A DNA stretch of 64,000 nucleotides from positions 512,153 through 576,152 of the forward strand of contig JAFXZE010000005.1 of assembly GCA_017541375.1 (NCBI GenBank), given 5' to 3'. The notes below the pieces were generated by a model. It saw only the letters and a list, made by a program, of their open reading frames with translations, had not been told where the DNA came from and made no database searches. Positions 41,514 to 50,341 of this stretch are shown piece by piece. The DNA is from Clostridia bacterium. Its GTDB lineage: Bacteria; Bacillota; Clostridia; Christensenellales; UBA1242. Every line of letters starts with the position of its first letter. Within the stretch, counting starts at the first letter, position 1. The position numbers and the translations under genes were made by a program.

Positions 41514-43418
41514 ATGAAACAAACAAAAAGTGAAAAAAGTAAAGAAAGAATGGATAGTGAGCTAGTCAATGAAGTAAAAAGGGATTTTGCTCGCAGACAA
41601 GAAGAGCGTAAGCCTTTTGAAGCTATGTGGCAGCTAAACATAAATTTTTGTATGGGAAATCAGTATTGTGGAATAGGAGCTAATGACACACTTGATGATT
41701 TTGATAAGCAATACTTTTGGCAGGAGCGAGAAGTATATAACCACATTGCTCCACTAGTGGAGACAAGATTAGCCAAACTAGCTAAAGTGCGCCCAGTGAT
41801 GACGGTGCTACCAGCTAGTAGTGACGAAAACGATGTAAGTAATGCGCATATGTGTAAAAATATACTCCAATCAGTGTCAGGCCGTCTTATGCTGACTGAT
41901 TTGGTGGCAAAAGCAACATATTGGAGTGAGATTTGTGGAACTGTGTTTTATAAAATAACATGGAATGATGATGCTGGAGCTTTGCTAGGACTAACCAATG
42001 AGGGAGAAAAGGTGTATGAAGGGGATGTGAATGTGGATATTTGTTCTCCATTTGAGATATATCCTGATAGCAACTCTAGTGAATCTATCGAGGCTTGTCA
42101 TAGCCTAATCCACGCACGAGCGTATCATGTGGACGTGATAAAAAAACACTGGCATGTCGATATAGAGGGTGAAGATATAGACACATTTAATATGGACAAT
42201 TCTCAACTTTCTGGCGGTCTAGGATACATTTCTCACTCTGCTAAAATGGTGAAGATGACCAAGCATGACCAAGTTATGGTAATCGAGCGATATGAAATGC
42301 CTTCTACAGAATTTCCTAATGGAAGGCTAGTTATAGTGGCGGGAAACAAACTGCTATATAATGGAGATTTACCATATCAAAATATGCAAAATGGTGAACG
42401 AGGATTTCCATTCGTGAGGCAAGTGAGTATTGGACAACCTGCGCTATTTTGGGGCGGAAGTATAGTGGAAAGGCTAATCCCTGTGCAGCGAGCGTTTAAT
42501 GCAGTGCGTAATAGAAAACATGAGTTTATGAACCGTATGTGCATGGGCGTAATGACTGTGGAAGATGGATCTGTGGATGTGGAAAATCTCGAGGATGAAG
42601 GACTAAGTCCAGGGAAAGTTTTGATATATAGGCAAGGAGCGCGTACTCCACAAATGCTTTCTACCCAGGGTTTGCCAGCGGATTTTCACAATGAAGAAGA
42701 GCGACTTATTAGAGAATTTTTAAATGTCAGCGGAGTAAGTGATCTGCTTAGCGCTAATGTTAGTCAACTATCCAACCTTAGTGGAGTGGCGCTGCAATTA
42801 ATAATTGAGCAAGAAGACATGAGGGTGTCATCTAGCGGAGAGTATATTAAATTTGCTATCAAAGAGATAGGGCGACAAATTTTGCGCTTTTACAAGCAGT
42901 ATGCCACCAACAAGCGTATGAGTAAAGTGGTAGGAAACAATGGTGCTAATCAAATATACTACTGGGATGCTACATCAATTACTAGCGATGATGTGCAGTT
43001 TGAGACAAATAGTGAGCTAGGCGAAACTGTGGCGCAAAAGCGGAGTATGGTGTTTGACCTATTGCGCGCAGGGCTACTTCACGATGAAAATGGGAAATTA
43101 TCAAATGCGATGAGGTTAAAAGTAATAGAGATGTTAGGATTGGGAATTTGGGAAGATGCACTAGATAACAACACTCTGCAAATTGAAAAGGCAAAACGGG
43201 AAAATCTAGAGTTTTTAGATGGAAAAAATCCTGAGGTGGTGGAAATCCATGACCATGACTTGCATATATCAGCCCATATTGCCTTTATGCTAAGTGGAGA
43301 ATTTGATAAATATACAAAGGATAACCCAAGTATAGAAAAACGAATGCTAGAGCATATTCGCATGCATAAAAAATTTAAAAAACTATCCAACTTAGCGTTG
43401 AATAATGAATCTATTTAG
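41514..43418 (+). CDS. phage portal protein, P22-like
   Basis: 634 residues, in the range of podoviral portals. Early KPFEAMWQLNINFCMGNQY, YNHIAPLVETRLAKLAKVRP and SSPSEIYPD-like VDICSPFEIYPDSNS are typical of P22 gp1-type portals. The helical stem-wing part has GGSIVERLIPVQRAFNAVRN and SGVALQLIIEQEDMR. A dodecamer would form the DNA entry vertex and contact TerL. AGGGAAAG lies before ATG 41514. It is full length and uninterrupted. Confidence 0.9.
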   Translation: MKQTKSEKSKERMDSELVNEVKRDFARRQEERKPFEAMWQLNINFCMGNQYCGIGANDTLDDFDKQYFWQEREVYNHIAPLVETRLAKLAKVRPVMTVLPASSDENDVSNAHMCKNILQSVSGRLMLTDLVAKATYWSEICGTVFYKITWNDDAGALLGLTNEGEKVYEGDVNVDICSPFEIYPDSNSSESIEACHSLIHARAYHVDVIKKHWHVDIEGEDIDTFNMDNSQLSGGLGYISHSAKMVKMTKHDQVMVIERYEMPSTEFPNGRLVIVAGNKLLYNGDLPYQNMQNGERGFPFVRQVSIGQPALFWGGSIVERLIPVQRAFNAVRNRKHEFMNRMCMGVMTVEDGSVDVENLEDEGLSPGKVLIYRQGARTPQMLSTQGLPADFHNEEERLIREFLNVSGVSDLLSANVSQLSNLSGVALQLIIEQEDMRVSSSGEYIKFAIKEIGRQILRFYKQYATNKRMSKVVGNNGANQIYYWDATSITSDDVQFETNSELGETVAQKRSMVFDLLRAGLLHDENGKLSNAMRLKVIEMLGLGIWEDALDNNTLQIEKAKRENLEFLDGKNPEVVEIHDHDLHISAHIAFMLSGEFDKYTKDNPSIEKRMLEHIRMHKKFKKLSNLALNNESI

Positions 43419-43426
43419 GAGTGATT

Positions 43427-44074
43427 ATGGAAGAAAATTTACCTTTTAAAATACCAACTTTTGATAATGTGGAGTTAGATGAGAACTGTGGAGAAGATAT
43501 CGGCAGTTTCAAGTCGGTAAAGGACTTGAAAAATGCTTATGACAGCTTGAGAAGTTGCTTTACCAAAAACGCTATGGAACTAGCAAAAATTAAAAAAGGC
43601 GAGAAGGAAATAATAGAGGAGTCAGACAAGGTAAATGCCCCTGACGAACAGGTGGAAAAGGCAGACGCCCCCACAACAAAAACTTATATTTGGGACAAAG
43701 CTGATTGGACAGATGATATAGAGAACTTTTTTATCCAAAATCCTGAGGCGAAAGAGTATAGTAAAGAGTTGGCTTCACGCTTGGTAGAAGATAAGACTTT
43801 GAGTGAACAAAAAGATCCCTTACTCCAAGCGTGGGTTAGAGTGCTAAAAGAAAATAATAAGCCTCATGATGAAGAATTTTGGGAAAATAAATTTTACCAA
43901 AATCAAGACTTTAAAGATAAAATTATTAAGGAATATCTAAGTAATGTAAAATCGGCAAAATCCGCTCCGCCAGTAATCTCGACTCGTGAAGGAGTGACAA
44001 ACATCACAAGCCCAAAGCCTAAGGTGTCCTCTCTGGATGATGCAAAATTGCTAGCGAAAAAATTATTTGAATAG
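43427..44074 (+). CDS. probable scaffolding protein
   Basis: 215 residues from ATG 43427; GTG 43421 is in frame but part of the AGGAG site. Acidic, helical, low complexity in the middle (EESDKVNAPDEQVEKADAPT), with a basic C-terminus (SSLDDAKLLAKKLFE). Size, charge pattern and position between portal and capsid are those of P22-type scaffolds. Assignment rests mainly on context. AGGAG precedes the start. Confidence 0.7.
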   Translation: MEENLPFKIPTFDNVELDENCGEDIGSFKSVKDLKNAYDSLRSCFTKNAMELAKIKKGEKEIIEESDKVNAPDEQVEKADAPTTKTYIWDKADWTDDIENFFIQNPEAKEYSKELASRLVEDKTLSEQKDPLLQAWVRVLKENNKPHDEEFWENKFYQNQDFKDKIIKEYLSNVKSAKSAPPVISTREGVTNITSPKPKVSSLDDAKLLAKKLFE

Positions 44075-44084
44075 GAGAGAAAAA

Positions 44085-45257
44085 ATGATTACACTTTCAA
44101 CCGCCCAGAATGCACTAAAAAATGTGTATTTGGAGGCGATAAGCAATCAACTGAATGAGAGAATAGATCCCATCTTTAGCATGATAAAGCAAAGTAGTGA
44201 TGGGGTTTATGGCAAAAACTTAATTAAGATGGTGCCTTATGGCATAAATGGAGGACTGGGAGCAGGCACCGAAACAGGGCAATTACCCGATGTGGGAGAG
44301 ACAAAGTATGTAAACTTTGTCACCACATTAAAAAATTTGTATGGGAAACTAGAAATATCTGACAAAGCAATCAGAGCATCATTAGATGATGAAGGAGCTT
44401 TTGTAAATCTGCTAAACTCAGAGATGGAAAGCTTACTGCAATCGAGTAAATTTAACCTAAGTCGTATGTTTTGGGGAGATGGTACAGGTAGCTTGAGTAC
44501 AATCACCGCTGTAGATACTACCAACAAAGCCATGACTGTATCTAACATACTTTCATTTTTGGAAGGAATGGTGCTAGATTTTTACAAAGAGGGCGTGATT
44601 GATGCGGATATGACTGGCGTGACTGTAATAAAGGTGGATAGAGGGACTAATAAGGTGTATTTAAGCGACATTTCTTCCACTTTTACCACAGCGAATAGTA
44701 ATAAATACCTGTGCTATATGCAGGGGAGTAAAGATCTCGAACTTACTGGACTAGGCGCAATTTTTTCGAATAGCTTAAGCCTATATGGAGTGACTCGAGC
44801 CGATCACTCATCTATCATGCCATTTTCGTACACAAAAGCAAATAATGAAACTCTAAACGATATGTTTGTTCAAAAGATGATGGATAGTGTAGAGCTAAAT
44901 AGTAATATACAGCCTAATGTGGTTTCTTGTGGAGGAACTACATTATATACGGTCATCAATACTTTGTCTTCATATGTTAAAAATATGGATATAACCAATC
45001 TCAATGGCGGATTTACGAGTGTATCACTTTGTGGTGTACCACTTATACGTAATAGATTTGTATCTGAAAACAAGCTATTTATTTTAAATACCGACCAGTT
45101 TACATTACATCAATTGTGTGATTGGGAATGGCTGACACATAGTGATGGATCTATTTTAAAACAAAAAGAAGGATATGCAACATATTCTGCGACTTTGGTG
45201 AAATATGCAGACTTAATCTGTAACAAACCAAATGCGCAGGGTATCGTTACAGTTTAA
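44085..45257 (+). CDS. major capsid protein, copy A
   Basis: 390 residues from ATG 44085 (AGGAGAG upstream; the frame opens at 44067 without a site). It has the character of a P22/HK97-fold coat protein: helical N-arm MITLSTAQNALKNVYLEAIS, GINGGLGAGTETGQLP, the E-loop/spine region LKNLYGKLEISDKAIRAS and a C-terminal QLCDWEWLTHSDGSILKQKE. It shares long matching segments with the next gene along its whole length, so both derive from a duplication. Expected to build the icosahedral shell. Confidence 0.85.
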   Translation: MITLSTAQNALKNVYLEAISNQLNERIDPIFSMIKQSSDGVYGKNLIKMVPYGINGGLGAGTETGQLPDVGETKYVNFVTTLKNLYGKLEISDKAIRASLDDEGAFVNLLNSEMESLLQSSKFNLSRMFWGDGTGSLSTITAVDTTNKAMTVSNILSFLEGMVLDFYKEGVIDADMTGVTVIKVDRGTNKVYLSDISSTFTTANSNKYLCYMQGSKDLELTGLGAIFSNSLSLYGVTRADHSSIMPFSYTKANNETLNDMFVQKMMDSVELNSNIQPNVVSCGGTTLYTVINTLSSYVKNMDITNLNGGFTSVSLCGVPLIRNRFVSENKLFILNTDQFTLHQLCDWEWLTHSDGSILKQKEGYATYSATLVKYADLICNKPNAQGIVTV

Positions 45258-45269
45258 GGAGGGAGAGAA

Positions 45270-46436
45270 ATGATTTCATTAACTACAGCAGATAACGCTC
45301 TAAAAAGTGTGTATCTAGAGGCAATTACCAATCAACTCAACAAGACTACAGATGCGTTATACTCAAAAATAGAAGCCACTAGTGAATATGTTTCGGGGAA
45401 TGCTATCAAAAAACTAGTTACCCTTGGTATGAATGGTGGAATAGGCGCAGGAAGTGAAACAGGTGGACTACCCGCATCAGTAGATAGTAGATATGCTTTG
45501 CTTACATCTACACTCAAAAATATTTATGGACAGGTAGTCATTTCAGATAAGGCAATCAGAGCGAGTCGAGACGAAGTGGGAGCATTTATCAATCTACTCA
45601 ACGCAGAAATGGAGGCATTGGTTGATGCTGGCAGATTTAACCTTGCTAGAATACTATATGGAAAAGGTAACGGATATCTTGGCTATATTACAGATTCTGA
45701 GGAAGATTCCGCTGTTATAAAGGTAAACAATGTGTATAATATGGCGATAGGTATGAGAATAAGGGCTCTTAAAAACGGAACAGAGCAGACTAGATTTAGC
45801 AATGCAAAGATTGTGGATATCAACTACTCGACCAAATCAATCACGCTGGATGTGACAATGGATTCTACCAATGAAGATGAACCTTTAGATCTATATGTAT
45901 ATGATGCAATAAATGGAGAATCAATCGGATTCGCTGGCCTTTGTGACTCATCTATTACCTCAGTTTATGGGATAGATAGAACTACGACTTCATTCTTGAC
46001 TCCTGGATATATACAACAAGCTTCGTTTACAATATCTACTCTAAACAAAGCTTTTGATGATGCTAGCATCAATCAAAATGCCAATATAGATATGGTAACT
46101 TGTGGATATACATTTAGACGCAATGTGCAGAATATTCTCAAAATGCAGTCATTAAATACGGATTTGATGGTGTTTGATGGGGGATATAAAACTATATCAT
46201 TTATGGGAATTCCTATTAATGCATCGCGTTTTGTTCCTGATAGTTGTGCTTATTTGATAGATTCTACTGTATGGCACTTACACGAGCTATGTGATTGGAC
46301 ATGGCTAACTAACAACAAAGGCGAAGTCCTTCATCAAAAAGAAGGTTATCCAGTCCACACAGCAACATTGGTAAAATATTGCGACCTAATCTGTGACCGA
46401 CCAGAGACCATCACTATGTTAAAATGGGGAAATTAA
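45270..46436 (+). CDS. major capsid protein paralogue, copy B
   Basis: 388 residues. It aligns end to end with the preceding capsid gene: ADNALKSVYLEAITNQLN, GMNGGIGAGSETGGLP, LKNIYGQVVISDKAIRAS, HELCDWTWLTNNKGEVLHQK and a shared ATLVKYCDLIC near the end. The middle part (about 140-250) differs most, with LDLYVYDAINGESIGFAGLC. AAGGAGGGAG precedes ATG 45270, so both copies have strong initiation sites. It may be a hetero-subunit of the shell, a vertex protein, or the main coat protein with copy A as variant. Confidence 0.85.
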   Translation: MISLTTADNALKSVYLEAITNQLNKTTDALYSKIEATSEYVSGNAIKKLVTLGMNGGIGAGSETGGLPASVDSRYALLTSTLKNIYGQVVISDKAIRASRDEVGAFINLLNAEMEALVDAGRFNLARILYGKGNGYLGYITDSEEDSAVIKVNNVYNMAIGMRIRALKNGTEQTRFSNAKIVDINYSTKSITLDVTMDSTNEDEPLDLYVYDAINGESIGFAGLCDSSITSVYGIDRTTTSFLTPGYIQQASFTISTLNKAFDDASINQNANIDMVTCGYTFRRNVQNILKMQSLNTDLMVFDGGYKTISFMGIPINASRFVPDSCAYLIDSTVWHLHELCDWTWLTNNKGEVLHQKEGYPVHTATLVKYCDLICDRPETITMLKWGN

Positions 46437-46810
46437 TGTTGGTAAAAATAGAGAATGATGCGTTTAATATAGCAGAGCGTATCAAAAAAATAAATCCGCA
46501 TTATTTTGTGGTGTACAATACTGAAAGGCATGTTTTTGAAGTGCATAATTCACGACAATATTCATCTAGCTTTTGTATAACCTGTGACTTAGGATTAAAC
46601 TACTCAGTTATAAGCAAATTACGTAAGACTAAAATAGAAAATCTTGACAAAATCATGCGTGAAATTGATGAAAATAATGAGCAAATTGATGCAGAAGTAA
46701 AACGAATTGAGCGAGATAAAGCAACATTTAAGGCAAGAGAAATGTTTCAATATGCAAAACAAAATGACGATTGTGATTATGCTGATTGTTATACCACAAG
46801 ATGGTGCTAG
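46436..46810 (+). CDS. conserved phage structural-region protein
   Basis: 124 residues from ATG 46436, overlapping the capsid stop (TAATG); an in-frame ATG 12 bases upstream is possible. The sequence INPHYFVVYNTERHVFEVHN, then SFCITCDLGLNYSVISKLR, and the E/K-rich helix that follows match the type of small protein found after capsid genes in Firmicute podoviruses. Cys-rich C-terminus. Function not known. Confidence 0.7.
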   Translation: MLVKIENDAFNIAERIKKINPHYFVVYNTERHVFEVHNSRQYSSSFCITCDLGLNYSVISKLRKTKIENLDKIMREIDENNEQIDAEVKRIERDKATFKAREMFQYAKQNDDCDYADCYTTRWC

Positions 46811-46818
46811 GGGGATAA

Positions 46819-47388
46819 ATGAAAGCGATAGAAATAATAAAGTTGGCTTCTAGATATATTGGGCAAAAGGATCTCCTTTCTACCACAACCTTAGGTGGCC
46901 AAACTCAACCCACTCAGCAGCAAACTGAAATATTAGAAACACTCACAGAATGCGTTTCTGATGTAACAGAGGCTCTGGCAGTAATGCACTTTCCACTAAA
47001 ATATGCAGAAGAAATTGTAACAAGTGATGGTGTGATAAATTTTTCAGATTTACAAAAAACTGTTTGTGAAGTGATAAAGCTAGTGGATGAATTTGGAATG
47101 AATGTAGAGTTTACCTCCTTTCCAGATTACATAAAGACTAAATCAGGGAAATATGTCATCCACTATCATTACATCCCAGAAGAGTTAGAAAGTTTAAATT
47201 CTACCCTTGAAATCAACGAGGAAAAAGTTACTCCGCGGATTATTACTTTGGGAGTGGTAAGTAAATATTACCTTTTTAGTGGGATGTATTCAGACGCCGA
47301 GGCTTGGCAAAAGGCATATTTAGCTGCAATACTTAGCCAACAGAGGAGTAAGAGAAATCAGGTAATCAAAAAGAGAAGGTGGATATAG
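46819..47388 (+). CDS. probable head-tail connector / head completion protein
   Basis: 189 residues. It starts KAIEIIKLASRYIGQKDLL with helices typical of gp4/gp6-type adaptor proteins, then a beta region (GKYVIHYHYIPEELESLNST) and a basic end (QQRSKRNQVIKKRRWI). Position between the capsid genes and the gp10-like hub supports a ring that seals the portal. AGGGGGA lies before ATG 46819. Assignment mostly from context and shape. Confidence 0.65.
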   Translation: MKAIEIIKLASRYIGQKDLLSTTTLGGQTQPTQQQTEILETLTECVSDVTEALAVMHFPLKYAEEIVTSDGVINFSDLQKTVCEVIKLVDEFGMNVEFTSFPDYIKTKSGKYVIHYHYIPEELESLNSTLEINEEKVTPRIITLGVVSKYYLFSGMYSDAEAWQKAYLAAILSQQRSKRNQVIKKRRWI

Positions 47389-48860
47389 TGCACAACGTTG
47401 AAAAATACCCTAATCTAACAAAAAAACACTTAAAAGTCAAGCTTACAGATTTCTCTAAAGGATTAAAAACTGTGGTTACAGAAAATCTATTACCACTAAG
47501 GTACGCTATCAATACATATAACTTTTGTTACAACAAACGGGGGTTAAGTGATGGATTGGGTGTAAGACAGTTGCGTGTGTATAATGGTAACCAAGAAAAA
47601 ATTATGAATACACCAGCCGCGCCAGATAGTGTTTTAGGATTTTGGGTATATAGATTATATGACACACTTACAGGCAAGTTGATTCCATTGATGATGATAT
47701 ATGGGGATGATGGAAAAGTTTATTTTGGGCGTGTTACCACATCTGATACCGAATTTCGAGATGCGAGCATGACTGCCCCCAGTTTACCAGCTTGCTTTAA
47801 CTATAAATTAAACGACGAAAATGTATTTTTGTGCTGCACTACAAATAAAATCACAGTGTTTAATGCTGTGCAAAATCAAGTATTTACAAATTCTGTCCCA
47901 TCCATTACATCAGCAGCTCTGCACGCGGGGAGATTATTTGCCACCGTTAGTAACAATGAAAATCGAGTATATTTTAGTGATGAGTTAAACCCAACCAACT
48001 GGGATATCAGTGATTTTGATGGAGGATATATAGAACTAAATGATGATAGAGGTAAGTTACGCCGTCTAATAGAATCAAACAACTATTTGTATGTTATCAG
48101 GGATTTTGGAATATCTAGGATATCAGCTTGGGGGCTACAATCAGATTTTAGTGTGAGTAATCTATATGTGTCATCAGGAAAGATATATGCTAGCACTGCT
48201 GCTTTGTGTGGGAGTATTATTGTTGTGTTGTGCAAAGATGGCTTATACTATTTCAACGGTTATAACATGCAAAAAATCTACTTAGGATTTGAAAAACTTT
48301 TTGAAGGACAGGATAATAACAGTGCTCTTGGGGCGTATATTGATGGAAAGTATTATCTTGCTTGTAGATTAAATTTTAATGATAGTGTTTCGGTTGGATG
48401 TGAAAGTGATGCATATCAAAATAATGCCCTCATTGAATATGATCTCGATAGCGGGGAAATCAACATTTTACGTGGGGTAGACATTAGTGCTATTGCTCCG
48501 TTTGAAACAGAATGGGCAACAAAACTAGTGATATGTTTGCGTCATGGAAAAGTGTGCGAACTCACACATGATGGCATGATAGATAGCGCTCCAACTCCCA
48601 AGATGTGGAGTTCGGGGTACACTGACCTTGGATACCCTGATAGAAAAAAAGTACTCAAAAAACTGCATCTTGTTAGTCAAACTGATGTAGTAATAAGCGT
48701 AGTGGCTGATGGCAAAGAATATAGCTATCAACTAAATGGTAGTAATTTGCCTGTATCGTGTAATCTAAATATTATGGCTTCTATGATAAATATTACCGTA
48801 AAATGTAGCAATAATAATTGCGAAATAAGTGATGTGCAAGTGGAGGTGGATTTATGTTAG
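47388..48860 (+). CDS. P22 gp10-like tail hub / DNA stabilisation protein
   Basis: 490 residues from GTG 47388 (TAGTG overlap, AAGGTGG upstream); GTG 47379 is in frame but lies in that site. All-beta, propeller-like: FSKGLKTVVTENLLPLRYAI at the N-terminus, LIPLMMIYGDDGKVYFGRV, HAGRLFATVSNNENRVYFSD, NYLYVIRDFGISRISAW and a C-terminal beta domain. In P22-like phages this protein plugs the portal below gp4 and carries the tail. No tail spike or needle gene follows, so the particle may end here. Confidence 0.72.
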   Translation: MHNVEKYPNLTKKHLKVKLTDFSKGLKTVVTENLLPLRYAINTYNFCYNKRGLSDGLGVRQLRVYNGNQEKIMNTPAAPDSVLGFWVYRLYDTLTGKLIPLMMIYGDDGKVYFGRVTTSDTEFRDASMTAPSLPACFNYKLNDENVFLCCTTNKITVFNAVQNQVFTNSVPSITSAALHAGRLFATVSNNENRVYFSDELNPTNWDISDFDGGYIELNDDRGKLRRLIESNNYLYVIRDFGISRISAWGLQSDFSVSNLYVSSGKIYASTAALCGSIIVVLCKDGLYYFNGYNMQKIYLGFEKLFEGQDNNSALGAYIDGKYYLACRLNFNDSVSVGCESDAYQNNALIEYDLDSGEINILRGVDISAIAPFETEWATKLVICLRHGKVCELTHDGMIDSAPTPKMWSSGYTDLGYPDRKKVLKKLHLVSQTDVVISVVADGKEYSYQLNGSNLPVSCNLNIMASMINITVKCSNNNCEISDVQVEVDLC

Positions 48861-48967
48861 ATAAAAGTGTGACAGAGAGTAGGCTAAATGAGATAGAAGA
48901 AAAACTACAGTTTCTTTTGGAAGAACTAAAAAAATTAAAGGCTTTTGTAGAAGCTAATATTGTCTAG
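48854..48967 (+). CDS. 37-residue coiled-coil micro-protein
   Basis: ATG 48854 follows GGAGG at 48842-48846 and overlaps the upstream stop. The product has heptad-spaced Leu/Ile (SRLNEIEEKLQFLLEELKKL) and would form a short coiled coil. Such small proteins are common before the tail or lysis genes of phages. Coding is supported by the site, overlap and codon pattern. Confidence 0.6.
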   Translation: MLDKSVTESRLNEIEEKLQFLLEELKKLKAFVEANIV

Positions 48968-48976
48968 AGGAATAAA

Positions 48977-49093
48977 TTGGAAAAATATATGAGTAAGGCT
49001 AAACTAAAAAAAATTATCAGTTTAGCTAAAAAAGAATTTTATTACAAAGAAGAAGGAGGAAGTTATGCAAGAAAATGTGGTCAGCGAAAGTGA
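48977..49093 (+). CDS. possible 38-residue basic micro-protein
   Basis: TTG 48977 follows AGAGGA. The product (MEKYMSKAKLKKIISLAKKE at its start) is Lys-rich, and its first half is reminiscent of the N-terminus of phage lytic enzymes. It overlaps the next gene in another frame by 29 bases. It could be a decayed endolysin start or not coding at all. Confidence 0.3.
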   Translation: MEKYMSKAKLKKIISLAKKEFYYKEEGGSYARKCGQRK

Positions 49094-49958
49094 AAACAAA
49101 AATCCTGAAGAGAAAGATCAAATGATAGAGATGGTTCAATCTCAAATTGAGGCTGCTGAAAGTAGCGCGACTCCAAAGATTGTGGAGGTGACTGGTGCTG
49201 AATTTGACCCAGAGAAGGCTGCTTTTTTAAAGAAAAAGGCAGAAGATAACGCCATAAAGAATGGTGTGGTTGATGAAGCTATAGAAAGTTTAGAAGAATA
49301 TCGCAAAGAAGGAGTGGATGAGATAAAATCTGACTATCAATCTAAGCTTGATGAGATAGCTAATAAAGAAAGAAGAATACTCGACAGAGCAAAAGAAGAA
49401 GAACTAGAGCGCAAGGATAATGCTGTAGTCAAACAAGAAAAGCAAGTGGCAGATAACATAAAGCAAGGAATTGAATACTCAAGCATTGCTCAAAATAAAG
49501 CGCAAAAGCTACTATCAGAGATTGATAAAGAAACTCAGGCTGCTTGGACAAAGACTAATGCAGAATTATCAAGACTTAGTCTTGAGCGAAGTGTGGCAGA
49601 AAGTGAATTTCAGTCAGCACTCGAAAATTTTGACATATCATATGCAGCAAAGCTTGAGAAAAAGATTTCCGAGCTTAGTAAAGCTTATACTCAAAAGCAA
49701 GCAGAAGCCAGTGAATATAACAATAAACTTAACGAGCAAGTTGGTGCTACCTATGACAAATGGAAAAATTGGTCCACAGACTTTATCAAGAGTGTAGCAA
49801 GTGAAGAGGGCTATAAAAAAGCTTATCATGTAATGGAACAAATTAAAAATATGACCAAAGCTGAAGCAACAGATTTTGTTTCGCAGCCAGAAATAACCGA
49901 AATATTAGGTAGTTGGATTGTGCCAATAAAAGATTATATACAAAGGGTGCTAAGATAG
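49065..49958 (+). CDS. coiled-coil virion-associated protein
   Basis: 297 residues, almost wholly helical with high E, K, A and Q. Coiled-coil between about 70 and 225 (SLEEYRKEGVDEIKSDYQSK, LEKKISELSKAYTQKQ). A C-terminal more hydrophobic end (VSQPEITEILGSWIVPIKDY). No signal peptide or TM. In P22-like gene order this is where ejection proteins lie, so it may be an internal or tail protein. AGAAGGAGG precedes the ATG. Not identified by family. Confidence 0.65.
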   Translation: MQENVVSESENKNPEEKDQMIEMVQSQIEAAESSATPKIVEVTGAEFDPEKAAFLKKKAEDNAIKNGVVDEAIESLEEYRKEGVDEIKSDYQSKLDEIANKERRILDRAKEEELERKDNAVVKQEKQVADNIKQGIEYSSIAQNKAQKLLSEIDKETQAAWTKTNAELSRLSLERSVAESEFQSALENFDISYAAKLEKKISELSKAYTQKQAEASEYNNKLNEQVGATYDKWKNWSTDFIKSVASEEGYKKAYHVMEQIKNMTKAEATDFVSQPEITEILGSWIVPIKDYIQRVLR

Positions 49959-50303
49959 ATGAAAAAATTTTTTCAAAAGTTCAATTCATATAGCTTTTGG
50001 GTGTCACTATCAAGTGCAATGCTCATACTCATCCAAGCAATTGGCACACCCGCGGGGCTAGAGATTAGCGAAGAAATATATATGTCCGTAGTAAATAGTG
50101 TGCTGGGAGTGTTTGTGTTACTTGGCATTGTGCCAAAACCGACCTCAAAGACCGAGGAAGATAAGTTTTTTCGCGAAAACTCAAGCGATGCGAATAGCCT
50201 ATCAAATACTCAGGATAGCACTCAAAATCTTGAAAGTGATACGCTAGCGCTAGACGAAAATGAGCGCGAGTTGCTCATTAGCTATCAGCGAACCAATACC
50301 TAA
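49959..50303 (+). CDS. phage holin with long polar C-terminus
   Basis: 114 residues. Two TM helices (about 12-28 and 42-60) in the pattern NSYSFWVSLSSAMLILIQAI and VNSVLGVFVLLGIVPKPTSK, matching the phi-LC3-type phage holins, where the second helix ends GIvxDPTT. A 50-residue acidic, Ser/Asn-rich tail follows, unlike typical holins. It would permeabilise the membrane for lysin release. No endolysin is seen next to it. Last gene of the cassette, followed by a terminator. Confidence 0.78.
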   Translation: MKKFFQKFNSYSFWVSLSSAMLILIQAIGTPAGLEISEEIYMSVVNSVLGVFVLLGIVPKPTSKTEEDKFFRENSSDANSLSNTQDSTQNLESDTLALDENERELLISYQRTNT

Positions 50304-50305
50304 GT

Positions 50306-50330
50306 AAGAAGGGGGATATCCCTCTTTTTT
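50306..50330 (+). terminator. terminator at the end of the virion cassette
   Basis: AAGAAGGGGG-ATAT-CCCTCTT with two G.U pairs and a T-run. Confidence 0.8.
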
Positions 50331-50341
50331 CTTTTTTAATA

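Larger units (their letters stand above)
38104..50303 (+). mobile_element. phage-derived virion cassette, incomplete prophage or domesticated particle
   Basis: About 12 kb runs in the order regulator, large terminase, small-terminase-like, Cys-rich protein, portal, scaffold, capsid A, capsid B, conserved phage protein, connector, gp10-like hub, two micro-ORFs, coiled-coil protein, holin. The portal and hub resemble podoviruses of the P22 type. No integrase, repressor, replication, endolysin, tail spike or fibre gene was found in the window, and no direct-repeat attachment sites were recognised at its edges. Boundaries are set by gene content. Promoter and ribosome-site style match the host flanks, which suggests long residence. 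One minus-strand envelope gene is inserted after the regulator. Confidence 0.8.

Noticed and set aside
49471..49797. 108-codon open frame inside the coiled-coil gene
   Set aside because: Shadow of the 49065-49958 gene; repetitive Lys/Glu codons keep other frames open.
38104..50303. Attachment-site direct repeats flanking the cassette
   Set aside because: No convincing long direct repeat was seen at the edges by eye; shared A/T-rich words are not evidence.
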